Positions 33,143-40,504 of a stretch of 64,000 bases of DNA are shown piece after piece. Each line of letters starts with the position of its first letter. The first letter of the stretch is position 1. This DNA comes from Gemmatimonadales bacterium (GTDB taxonomy: Bacteria > Gemmatimonadota > Gemmatimonadetes > Gemmatimonadales > GWC2-71-9), in the NCBI GenBank assembly GCA_036265815.1, contig DATAOI010000021.1:1-64000 (forward strand). The letters run 5' to 3'. Below the pieces are notes generated by a model that was not told where the DNA came from, did no database searches, and saw only the letters and a program-made list of their open reading frames with translations. The position numbers and the translations under genes are program-made.

Positions 33143-34050
33143 CGATTCTCTCCCGGGTGCGGCAGTCTGGCCTCGACCTCCGCCAGGTAGTCGATGGCGG
33201 TGGCCTCCGCCTCGCTGCGCCGGACCAAGGCAGGCCCGGAGCCTCCGGCCAGATGTTGCTGGTAGAGAGCGACAGCCGAGCGCAGGGCCCGACAGCAATC
33301 GGCCGGATCGTACGAGGCCACCACCTCGCGCAGCCTCCGGCCGGCTTCGGGAGCCGCCGACTCGAGCCGGCGCACGCCGGTGGGCCGGGCCCCCGCGGCC
33401 TCGAGTGCCAGGGGGCCCAGCACGCGGGCCCGGAGGAAGGCGAGCATGTCGAGCGCCTCGAACAGCTCTCCCCGGGCGACCTTCGCGGCCCCATAGTGGA
33501 TCCAGACCCAGAACCGATCCTCCAGCCACTGCCGGTCAGGAACCGGAAACTCGGCCTGCCCACGGCCCAGGGCCGCGCTGATGCTGCCGTCACGCTCCCA
33601 AAGAACTAGCGGATCCTCTACACGGGCGAGCAGGTCATCCGGGGTGATGAACTTGAGATCGACGTGGAGGACCGGAGGTCCGTAGAGGCAGATCAACAGT
33701 CGCGGCTCGCCCACGTGATCGCCGGTGAAGCCGGTGAGCAGCGGGCCCAGGGCTCGAGCGAGGCCGAGTCGTTCGGCGAGCTCGAACGGCGGGCCCGCGG
33801 GGTCGACCAGTACGAGGAGATCGAGATCGGAATATTGGTCCAGCCCGCCAACGGCAAACGACCCGCCCGCCGCGAGCCCCAGGAGAGATGTCATCTGCCG
33901 GCAACGCCCCACCGCCGCGAGCAGAAACTCGCGATGGGGCGCGGGCAGCGCGGGCCAGCGCTCCGGCGGAAGCAGGGAGTCGGCCAACAGGCTCAGACGA
34001 TCGGGATGCCGGCGTCCATGATTCCTCCGGTGAGCGCGGTAAGCTATCAC
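33139..34050 (-). CDS. Nucleotidyltransferase-domain protein
   Basis: About 303 residues if GTG 34050 is used; the open frame is longer, but upstream it is not protein-like. The N-terminal half holds the nucleotidyltransferase fold motif AAGGSFAVGGLDQYSDLDLLV (GGSx..GG.D.YSDxDL), with a third acidic residue in VLHVDLKF. The C-terminal half is helical (LYQQHLAGG, YLAEVEARL), as in aminoglycoside-type transferases. The substrate is unknown; transfer to a sugar, antibiotic or RNA is possible. It is coupled to the SDR gene by an ATGA overlap. The start codon is uncertain. Confidence 0.7.
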   Translation of the reverse strand: MIAYRAHRRNHGRRHPDRLSLLADSLLPPERWPALPAPHREFLLAAVGRCRQMTSLLGLAAGGSFAVGGLDQYSDLDLLVLVDPAGPPFELAERLGLARALGPLLTGFTGDHVGEPRLLICLYGPPVLHVDLKFITPDDLLARVEDPLVLWERDGSISAALGRGQAEFPVPDRQWLEDRFWVWIHYGAAKVARGELFEALDMLAFLRARVLGPLALEAAGARPTGVRRLESAAPEAGRRLREVVASYDPADCCRALRSAVALYQQHLAGGSGPALVRRSEAEATAIDYLAEVEARLPHPGENR

Positions 34051-34499
34051 CCGCCGGAAGGCTTTGCGAGCGGCCGGAAGGAGCGCGGGATCAGCCGGCG
34101 ACTGACCTGACCGACTCTGGCATAGGGCGAATGCCGGCGCGGCTCGCGAACCTGCCGCACGTAGGGAGATGCGATCGCGAGTGCAAGAGTTGTCGTACCC
34201 ACCCCGCGCCGCTGCAACATTCTTCCTACAGTCGACGGCAGCTCCACCACCCAGGGTCTGGACGGCCCTCAAATGGCGCATCATGTTAGTCGGATCGTTG
34301 GAGTTACCGATCCGACTCGAGCGTGAGATATCCGCGACGGCGCGTACGGCGGCGGCGCAGAATCTGCATAAGTGCCCTCGATCTCCTGGAATAGCAGGCG
34401 TCGATCCTCGGCGACGCGCGCAGCTCTCGACATCTGGTCCGGATGCCGATACGACGCTCGTAGCCGTTCGCTCGCCGACACCTTCCCCTGGGTGAGACC
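34051..34499. other. Divergent intergenic region of 449 bp
   Basis: No protein-like open frame was found between the nucleotidyltransferase gene and the J-domain gene. It contains a perfect inverted repeat at 34288-34317 and the ribosome-binding site of the J-domain gene (GGTGAG ending about 7 bases before ATG 34500). If GTG 34050 is not the true start of the minus-strand gene, part of this stretch could be coding. Confidence 0.4.
34288..34317. repeat. Perfect 10-bp inverted repeat with 10-nt loop
   Basis: AGTCGGATCG at 34288-34297 is exactly complementary to CGATCCGACT at 34308-34317. It lies in a 449-bp divergent intergenic region. The 9-mer AGTCGGATC occurs again at 34516-34524, just inside the J-domain gene. 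It could be an operator or an RNA hairpin in the leader of either gene. Confidence 0.55.
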
Positions 34500-35087
34500 A
34501 TGGTCGAGTCGGAACAGTCGGATCATTACGAGGTTCTACAGGTATCGCCTCGGGCCGATCACGAGACGATCCAGCGGATCTTTCGGCATCTGGCCAAGCG
34601 ATTTCACCCCGACAATACCGAGAGCGGCGATCCCGAGCGCTTCAAAGGGGTGATGGAGGCGTTCCGGGTGCTCTCTCATCCCAACCTGCGCGCCAAGTAC
34701 GACGCGGAGTACGAGCAGGTCCGCGAGCTCCGCTGGCGGATCTTCGATCAGGAGACCTCGGTCAGTGACGTGTCCGCCGATCGCCGGATTCGGGACGCGG
34801 CACTCACGCTACTCTACACCGCTCGCCGGAACGACCCCGACCGTCCGGGCATCGGTGTGGTGGAGCTCGAGCGCCTCCTCGGCTGCCCGGAGGAGCATAT
34901 GAAGTTCCACCTCTGGTATCTCAGAGAGAACGGCTGGATCCTGCGCACCGAGAGCGGCGCGTTCGCCATCACGGCCAGCGGAGTGGACCGGGTACTCGAG
35001 CTCGGCGGACCCGCGAAGAATGGCGTCCCGTTGCTGCAGGCGGAAAACGGCGGCAACGTTGCGGCACATCGGAACGGGTCCGGCTGA
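34500..35087 (+). CDS. J-domain protein with C-terminal winged-helix-like domain
   Basis: 195 residues. Residues 8-72 form a J domain (HYEVLQVSPRADHETIQRIFRHLAKRFHPDN with HPD at 36-38, ending RAKYDAEYE), which stimulates Hsp70 (DnaK) ATPase. There is no G/F-rich, zinc-finger or C-terminal DnaJ domain, so it is not a canonical DnaJ. After a short linker, residues 100-170 look like a winged helix (GVVELERLLGCPEEHMKFHLWYLRENGWILRTES). This suggests a specialised co-chaperone or a DNA-binding J-protein. The start at ATG 34500 follows GGTGAG. Confidence 0.82.
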   Translation: MVESEQSDHYEVLQVSPRADHETIQRIFRHLAKRFHPDNTESGDPERFKGVMEAFRVLSHPNLRAKYDAEYEQVRELRWRIFDQETSVSDVSADRRIRDAALTLLYTARRNDPDRPGIGVVELERLLGCPEEHMKFHLWYLRENGWILRTESGAFAITASGVDRVLELGGPAKNGVPLLQAENGGNVAAHRNGSG

Positions 35088-35214
35088 GCCTCCGCCCCGT
35101 CCGTCACCTCCGGCGACGAGCTCAGACAGAGATCGGGGTTGATCGTGATCCGATAGCAGCAGAATCTGCAGCACCAGCTTCATTTATCTTCCCGCCTGTA
35201 TCGCCGCGACACAC

Positions 35215-35243
35215 TTGACAGCCGCGTGCCCCATTCCCATTGT
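35215..35243 (+). promoter_or_regulatory. Promoter candidate for the di-haem oxidoreductase gene
   Basis: A consensus -35 (TTGACA, 35215-35220) and 17-bp spacer precede a weak -10 (CATTGT, 35238-35243). It lies about 190 bp upstream of the start codon. Confidence 0.35.
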
Positions 35244-35268
35244 GTGGCCGTCGCGAGCACCTGAAAAC

Positions 35269-35284
35269 GAGATGGCGCCACCTC
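35269..35284. repeat. 16-bp palindrome in leader region
   Basis: GAGATGGCGCCACCTC is a palindrome with one mismatched pair; its core TGGCGCCA is perfect. It lies just downstream of the promoter candidate at 35215-35243, where an operator would block transcription. Function is inferred from position only. Confidence 0.3.
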
Positions 35285-35433
35285 GGCGTCCGTTCCATCG
35301 CGATCGATCGGCTCTCGTCGCAGCCACCCCCACCAGTACTCATCGATACTCGTAGGCACGCCTGACAGGCCGGTCTTTGGTCCTGTCGGAGTGCGCGTCT
35401 CCCGCTCAGTGAAGTCCCGAGCGGAGGCATGAC

Positions 35434-36900
35434 GTGCATACCCTGTTCTCCAAGACTGGGGTCTCTATGACGCGTATACCCCTCGTTCTTCTGGCGCTCG
35501 GGATCATCGCCTGCTCGGATGACACCAGCGTCATGGCGCCGGATCAACCCGCACTCGCTTCCAACGACACGCTCTCCACTTCCACGCTGGAGCTCTCCTT
35601 CGACACCCGCGGCCTCAGCGCCCGCACGGCCCTCTCCGGCGGCGCGGCCACCGTCTTCGACGCCACGGTGGAGGCCTTCTCACTCGCCGCGCCCAACCTC
35701 CAGGCACTGAGCCTCGCGCGGCACGAGACCGGCGACGCGGAGTTCGAGGTCGAGTTCGTGCCCTCGCCCGCGGCGGCGAACGCCGGGCTGGGCCCGGTGT
35801 TCGACAACGTGTCCTGCGAAGCCTGCCATGAAGGGGATGGACGAGGACGCCCGCCCGCCAGCGGCGAGCCGTTCAGCTCCCTGCTCTTCCGTGCCAGCGT
35901 GGCCGGAACCGGCCCGCACAACGGGCCCGTCGCGGTGCCGGGCTTCGGCACTCAGCTCCAGTTGAGGGCGGTGCCTGATTTCACGCCGGAGGTCTATGCC
36001 GGTGTCTCCTACACGGACTCGGCCGGCAGTTTCACCGATGGCACCGCCTATCACCTCCAAGTGCCACACTATACGATCTCCAACGGCTACGCGGCGCTGC
36101 CGGCTGGCGTGCTGCTCTCGCCACGAGTCGCTCCCTTCGTCTTCGGACTCGGCCTGCTCGAGGCGGTGCCCGAGGCCGACGTGCTCGCGCTCGCCAGCAA
36201 GAAGGTGCACACCTTCAAGGTGTCGGGCCGGCCCAACTATGTCTGGGACGAGGTCCTGCAGCGCACGGCGCTGGGACGCTTCGGCTGGAAGGCGAACGTT
36301 CCCAACCTGGTGCAGCAGACCGCCGGCGCCTACAACGGCGACATGGGCATCACGTCACCCCTCTTCAGTGCCGAATCCTGCGAAGGGGAATACGCCGGGT
36401 GCACGGCGCACCCGCCGGAAGTCGATGACCAGACCGTCCAGGACGTCGCGTTCTATGCCCGCACCCTGGGCGTGCCGGCGCGGCGGAATCTCTCCGAACC
36501 ACTGACCCGGCAGGGTGAGAGCGAGTTCTACGCGGCGGGGTGCGACGACTGTCACGCGCCGACGCTGCGTACCGGCAGCTTGGCGGGGATTCCGGAAGTC
36601 TCGAACCAGGTGATCCATCCCTATACCGACCTCCTGCTCCACGACTTGGGCCCGGCCCTGGCGGACCAACGGCCGGACTTCCAGGCATCGGGCAGCGAGT
36701 GGCGGACCCCGCCACTCTGGGGCATCGGACTGGTAGAGACGGTGAACGGGCACACCAACTTCCTGCATGACGGGCGGGCGCGCTCGCTGCTCGAGGCGGT
36801 GTTATGGCATGGGGGCGAGGCCGCGGCATCGCAAGATCGGGTGCTCGGCATGTCGGCCCAGCAGCGGGCGGCGCTGCTGGCGTTCCTCGGGTCGCTTTGA
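35434..36900 (+). CDS. Di-haem oxidoreductase family lipoprotein (DUF1111/thiol oxidoreductase-like)
   Basis: About 488 residues from GTG 35434, which has GGAGG with 7-base spacing; an internal ATG at 35467 gives 477 residues and a shorter signal peptide. The signal ends LGIIACSDD (lipobox). Two c-type haem motifs are visible: CEACHEG (about 128-132) and CDDCHAP (about 370). The YTDLLLHDLG and WRTPPLWGIGLVE strings and a terminal helix match the DUF1111/DiHem oxidoreductase family, whose electron partners are often unknown. It would be exported and act at the cell envelope. A 13-codon open frame (35429-35470) overlaps its 5' end. Confidence 0.85.
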   Translation: MHTLFSKTGVSMTRIPLVLLALGIIACSDDTSVMAPDQPALASNDTLSTSTLELSFDTRGLSARTALSGGAATVFDATVEAFSLAAPNLQALSLARHETGDAEFEVEFVPSPAAANAGLGPVFDNVSCEACHEGDGRGRPPASGEPFSSLLFRASVAGTGPHNGPVAVPGFGTQLQLRAVPDFTPEVYAGVSYTDSAGSFTDGTAYHLQVPHYTISNGYAALPAGVLLSPRVAPFVFGLGLLEAVPEADVLALASKKVHTFKVSGRPNYVWDEVLQRTALGRFGWKANVPNLVQQTAGAYNGDMGITSPLFSAESCEGEYAGCTAHPPEVDDQTVQDVAFYARTLGVPARRNLSEPLTRQGESEFYAAGCDDCHAPTLRTGSLAGIPEVSNQVIHPYTDLLLHDLGPALADQRPDFQASGSEWRTPPLWGIGLVETVNGHTNFLHDGRARSLLEAVLWHGGEAAASQDRVLGMSAQQRAALLAFLGSL

Positions 36901-36921
36901 CCCCCGGGGGACCGAGCCGCC

Positions 36922-37413
36922 TCACCCCCGCCGCTCCATGAGGTCGTCGCGGACGGCGAAGCCGTGCCGCGCGTACAGGCTCCGGCTCTGTGGCGTGGGC
37001 CAGAGGATCACCGCGTCCACCCCCAGGGCGTCGGCCTCCCGCAAGCACTCCGCCAGCAGCGCCGAACCGAGCCCGCTTCCGCGCTGGAGCGGCTGCACGT
37101 AGAGGTTGCTGATGTAACCGTGACGCTCGAGCTCCCCCACCGGATTGGGCAGCTTCTCGATGAGCTGGAGCCAGATGCTGCCGACGATCGCCTTGCCCGA
37201 CTCGGCCACCCAACAGCGCCAGGTCCCGCGCGGGTGGAGACGCTCGCCCATCCAGGCTGTGCAGCGCTCGACGAACGCCGCCTCAGACTCGGCGGCCTCG
37301 GCGATGCCGGCCCGGAACTCGTAGCGGAGCCGGGCGAGTGCGGCGGCGTCCGACGACAGCGCCAATCGGACGGACACCTGGGGGTCTCTATCGAGTGAGC
37401 TGGGTGGCTTCAT
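36922..37413 (-). CDS. GNAT family acetyltransferase
   Basis: A 163-residue GNAT. The fold is seen in VSVRLALSSDAAALARLRYEF at the N-terminus, a strand-rich middle (RCWVAESGKAIVGSIWLQLI) and the acetyl-CoA motif ISNLYVQPLQRGSGLGSALLAEC, ending LYARHGFAVRDDLMERR. The substrate cannot be assigned. The start at ATG 37413 overlaps the stop of the neighbouring GNAT gene by 4 bp (ATGA), so the two are cotranscribed. Confidence 0.85.
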   Translation of the reverse strand: MKPPSSLDRDPQVSVRLALSSDAAALARLRYEFRAGIAEAAESEAAFVERCTAWMGERLHPRGTWRCWVAESGKAIVGSIWLQLIEKLPNPVGELERHGYISNLYVQPLQRGSGLGSALLAECLREADALGVDAVILWPTPQSRSLYARHGFAVRDDLMERRG

Positions 37414-37946
37414 ACCGTCCGTGACACCGGGGCAACGTCGCCATCGCGCGTGCGGAAGAGCAGGTGCGGCGATCCCGCGTGGAGGAACTCCCGCTCGTAC
37501 ACCAGGCCCACCTTCCGCATCACCCGCTGCGAGGCCGCGTGTTCCGGACGGGTGACCGCCACGATCGTGGCGAGCCCCAGCCGTTCGCGGCCGAGGCTCA
37601 CGCAGGCGCGAGCCACCTCGGTGGCCAGGCCACGGCCCCAGACCTGGGGTACAAATCCGTAGCCTACCTCCACCTCGTCGACGCCCTCGACGTCCAGATG
37701 GCGCAGCACCGCCCGACCCACCATGCCACCGGTCTCCGAGTCTCGGAGCATCCAGAGCCCGAACCCGTACTCGGCCCAGTGCTCCAGGTTCCAGCCGAGG
37801 TATGCGGCCGTGCCCTCCCCGTCCCGCACGCCTCCCAGGTGCGCCATGAACCGGGGGTCCTGATCCATGCGCCGGAGCTCGGGGAGATGCCCGTCGGTGA
37901 GGCGCTCGGCCCGGAGGCGGGCCGTCGAAAACGTGTCCAGCGTCAT
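37410..37946 (-). CDS. GNAT family acetyltransferase, RimJ/RimL-like
   Basis: 178 residues of the Acetyltransf_3 subgroup: FSTARLRAERLTDGHLPELRRM at the start, GFVPQVWGRGLATEVARA as the CoA loop, then VAVTRPEHAASQRVMRKVGLVYERE as in RimJ/RimL. Members acetylate ribosomal proteins, amines or small molecules. It is the upstream gene of a coupled pair of GNATs, and is divergent from the DoxX gene by 116 bp. Confidence 0.85.
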   Translation of the reverse strand: MTLDTFSTARLRAERLTDGHLPELRRMDQDPRFMAHLGGVRDGEGTAAYLGWNLEHWAEYGFGLWMLRDSETGGMVGRAVLRHLDVEGVDEVEVGYGFVPQVWGRGLATEVARACVSLGRERLGLATIVAVTRPEHAASQRVMRKVGLVYEREFLHAGSPHLLFRTRDGDVAPVSRTV

Positions 37947-38062
37947 CGGAGCTCCCTACCTTTGCCCCAGCCGCACAGCTCGTCTCTCTCGTGACCCCGG
38001 TCACCGCTGCTCACCCGAGGGGGGCCTATCCTCCCCGTTTGTACCCGCTGGAGGGAAGCACC

Positions 38063-38512
38063 ATGACCGACACGTACACACCGCCGAGACCGGTTGTCGG
38101 CCACCGTCTGCGCCATCACACGCCGGCGCGCCGGTGGGCACCCGCGCTGCACGCCCTGCTGCGCATTGGGGCCGGACTGCTCTTCATGGAACATGGCCTG
38201 CAGAAGCTGTTCGGTCTCTTCGGGGGTATGGGACCCACGGGCGGCACCGCGCCGTTGGTTTCCTTGATGGGGCTGGCCGGCGTGCTCGAGTCCGGCGGCG
38301 GACTCCTTCTGGTATTGGGACTCTTCACCCGTCCAGTGGCTGTCCTGGTACTGCTCGAGATGCTCTTCGCCTTCGTGACGGTCCACCTGCCCAGGGGCGG
38401 TGCGCCGATCCAGAACGGCGGCGAGCTCGCGCTCCTCTACGCTCTGATCTTCGCCTTCCTTGCCGGCAACGGCGCGGGCCCGGCGAGCCTCGATTCCCGG
38501 AGGCACGACTAG
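38063..38512 (+). CDS. DoxX family membrane protein
   Basis: A 149-residue inner-membrane protein of the DoxX superfamily with about four helices. Motifs: LLRIGAGLLFMEHGLQKLFGLFGG (family signature after helix 1), LMGLAGVLESGGGLLLVLGLFTRPVAVLVLLEML, and GGELALLYALIFAFL. ATG 38063 has GGAGGG just upstream and is preferred to the longer open frame. DoxX proteins relate to thiosulfate:quinone oxidoreductase or redox-membrane complexes, but most family members are of unknown role. The PAP2 gene follows 6 bp later. Confidence 0.85.
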   Translation: MTDTYTPPRPVVGHRLRHHTPARRWAPALHALLRIGAGLLFMEHGLQKLFGLFGGMGPTGGTAPLVSLMGLAGVLESGGGLLLVLGLFTRPVAVLVLLEMLFAFVTVHLPRGGAPIQNGGELALLYALIFAFLAGNGAGPASLDSRRHD

Positions 38513-38518
38513 CGGCCC

Positions 38519-39229
38519 GTGCCCGCCTTCCTCACATCGTGGCGCCATCGGCGTGAGCGGCTGGGGGGCTGGCTCCGAACGCTGGCCTGGTACTGGATCG
38601 CCATCGTGTCCGCCTCGCTGCTCGGACTCTCCCTCTTCGCCTGGGTGGGCAGTGAGGTGGTCGAGCAGGAGACGAGGGGCTTCGACGAAGCCGTACGCAC
38701 CTGGGTGCTGGCCCATCAGATTCCGCAGGTTTCGGCGGTGTTTCGGGTGATCACCATCGTCGGCTCGGCCAACGCACTGACCTGGTTGGCGGTGGCCATG
38801 GCGGTGTGGCTGTGGAACAGCCGCGGGCGGCATATCGCCGCCGTCGTTGCGAGCGCTCCGGCCGTGGCCAGTGCGCTGTTCGTCGGAGTCAAAGACCTCG
38901 TTCATCGCATCCGGCCACCGGGGGCGGTACCTCTGCACCTGGTCTCCTATTCGTTCCCCAGCGGACACGCCACGGCCTCAACCGCCGTGCTCATCACCTT
39001 GTCCTACCTCCTGGCCCGTGAGGGACTCCTGTCCCATCGAGCGGCCCTGCTGATCGGCTGGCTCGGACCACTGCTCGTCGGACTGAGCCGGATCTACCTG
39101 GACGTCCACTGGACCACGGACGTGCTGGGCGGCTGGGGATTGGGTTTGGTGGTCGCCGGGCTGAGCGCGAGCGCCTACGAGCACCTGCGTGCCCGGATTG
39201 CGCGGGCGAGTCTGCATCCGACGCTGTGA
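38519..39229 (+). CDS. PAP2 superfamily phosphatase
   Basis: A 236-residue membrane protein from GTG 38519. The three phosphatase motifs are clear: KDLVHRIRPP (KxxxxxxRP), YSFPSGHATAS (PSGH) and SRIYLDVHWTTDVLGG (SRxxxxxHxxxD). About six membrane helices are present. Such enzymes dephosphorylate phosphatidic acid, undecaprenyl pyrophosphate or diacylglycerol pyrophosphate at the membrane. It follows DoxX closely and converges on the OmpA gene with a 3-bp gap. Confidence 0.88.
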   Translation: MPAFLTSWRHRRERLGGWLRTLAWYWIAIVSASLLGLSLFAWVGSEVVEQETRGFDEAVRTWVLAHQIPQVSAVFRVITIVGSANALTWLAVAMAVWLWNSRGRHIAAVVASAPAVASALFVGVKDLVHRIRPPGAVPLHLVSYSFPSGHATASTAVLITLSYLLAREGLLSHRAALLIGWLGPLLVGLSRIYLDVHWTTDVLGGWGLGLVVAGLSASAYEHLRARIARASLHPTL

Positions 39230-39232
39230 AGC

Positions 39233-39910
39233 TCAGCGCGTTCCTGCCTTCCGCCTGGCTTCCTCGCGGAGCTTCTCGCTGGCGTAGATCGCCACCTCGA
39301 CCCGGCGGTTCTGGCTGCGGCCCGCGTCGTTGGCATTGCTCGCGATCGGCTCCTCTTCACCCAACCCGCCGGTCCCGATCCGGGAGCGCTCGACGCCTTG
39401 GGCCACCAGATACTCCGCTGCCGCGTCGGCGCGCCGGACCGAGAGTCGCTTGTTGTACTCGTCCGTGCCCACGCTGTCGGTATGGCCCAGGATCAGCAGG
39501 TCGGAGCCGGGGTACTTTTCCAGGCTCTGGGCCAGTGCCCGGAGGTTGCTTCGGGCGGCAGGCTTCACCACGTCGGAGTCGAAGTCGTAGAGCAGCCCGG
39601 ACTCGAAGGTGACCTGGATGCCCTCGCCCACCCGCTCGACCGTCGCGCCGGGGATGTTCTGTTTGAGCTCGTGGGCCTGTCGGTCCATCTGGTCGCCGAT
39701 GATGGCACCGGCGGCACCCCCGACGGCGGCCCCGATGATGGCACCCTTGGCGGTGGAGCCGGAAACCTTGCCGATCACGCCCCCGATCACGGCTCCGCCG
39801 GCGGCGCCGATCACCAGGCCTCGCTGAGCGTTGCGAGCGCATCCCTGGAGTGCGCTCGAGCCGACGGCGGCGAGCATGAGGACGAGGACATGGCGGCGGA
39901 TGCGGAGCAC
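39233..39910 (-). CDS. OmpA family lipoprotein with glycine-zipper domain
   Basis: A 225-residue protein from GTG 39910, preceded by GAGG; upstream GTG codons exist. The lipobox is SSALQGC (Cys24). Residues 31-75 form a glycine-zipper repeat (GLVIGAAGGAVIGGVIG, GAIIGAAVGGAAGAIIG) as in YMGG/Omp25-like proteins. The C-terminal OmpA domain (about 100-220) has FDSDVVKPAARSNL, LGHTDSVGTDEYNKRLSVRRADA and NDAGRSQNRRVE, the peptidoglycan-binding signatures. It anchors the outer membrane to peptidoglycan. Confidence 0.88.
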   Translation of the reverse strand: MLRIRRHVLVLMLAAVGSSALQGCARNAQRGLVIGAAGGAVIGGVIGKVSGSTAKGAIIGAAVGGAAGAIIGDQMDRQAHELKQNIPGATVERVGEGIQVTFESGLLYDFDSDVVKPAARSNLRALAQSLEKYPGSDLLILGHTDSVGTDEYNKRLSVRRADAAAEYLVAQGVERSRIGTGGLGEEEPIASNANDAGRSQNRRVEVAIYASEKLREEARRKAGTR

Positions 39911-40013
39911 GGCGCACCTCACGGCAGGGGTTGGAGTTGCACGGGGTATCCGATCAACTCTATCCCCCTGCCCTGATTCCTTCCGTGAGCGGGCTCTCAC
40001 CCGGCTCCCGGCG

Positions 40014-40436
40014 CTAGTCGCCGGCAGATACCCGGTCACGCCCGAAGGGATCACCCGCAATCGCCTCGGTGTGCAGAGCGCAGACCCAACGGCCCTCTCG
40101 ACGCACCCAGGTGGACGAGTCCGCCGCGTTCAGCGTCACCGGCTTGCCGTCCACGGTCAGCTCCTCGTGGACGCTATACGCCAGGACGGCAACATCGTCG
40201 GTCAGCAGACGCACCTGCGCGTCGTGCTTCAGCTCGAAGCGATGCAGGGTATAGGACGCGGCGCTCAGCATGCCACCGAGCCGTTTACGATCGATGCGCC
40301 CGACCCCCTGCGCCCCGGTGATGATGCAGGGGTCGTCGCTCAGGCGCATCGCGGCGTTCGCGTCCTTGTTCTTGATCGCCTCCCAGTATTGCTTCTCCAG
40401 GTCCAGCAGCTCGGATTCGATCGTATTGGTTGCCAT
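40014..40436 (-). CDS. SnoaL/DUF4440-like NTF2-fold protein
   Basis: A 140-residue protein with a pattern typical of the NTF2-like superfamily: LLDLEKQYWEAIKNKDANAAMRLSDD (helix-rich N-terminus), then curved strands QVRLLTDDVAVLAYSVHEEL and SSTWVRREGRWVCALHTEA. No signal peptide is present. Family members act as small-molecule hydrolases, isomerases or binding domains, and the role here cannot be read. The ATG at 40436 is unambiguous. It is probably monocistronic. Confidence 0.75.
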   Translation of the reverse strand: MATNTIESELLDLEKQYWEAIKNKDANAAMRLSDDPCIITGAQGVGRIDRKRLGGMLSAASYTLHRFELKHDAQVRLLTDDVAVLAYSVHEELTVDGKPVTLNAADSSTWVRREGRWVCALHTEAIAGDPFGRDRVSAGD

Positions 40437-40504
40437 ATGGGCCTCCTCATGGTCCCCGAAAGCTGAGCGCGGCCCAGAGGATGGTCAACACCACCGCGAG
40501 CCGT

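Larger units (their letters stand above)
35088..35433. other. Intergenic region of 346 bp upstream of the di-haem gene
   Basis: No protein-like frame was seen. It contains a promoter candidate TTGACA-N17-CATTGT at 35215-35243 and a 16-bp imperfect palindrome at 35269-35284, then a long leader of about 190 bp before the di-haem gene. A Shine-Dalgarno GGAGG lies at 35422-35426. Confidence 0.45.
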
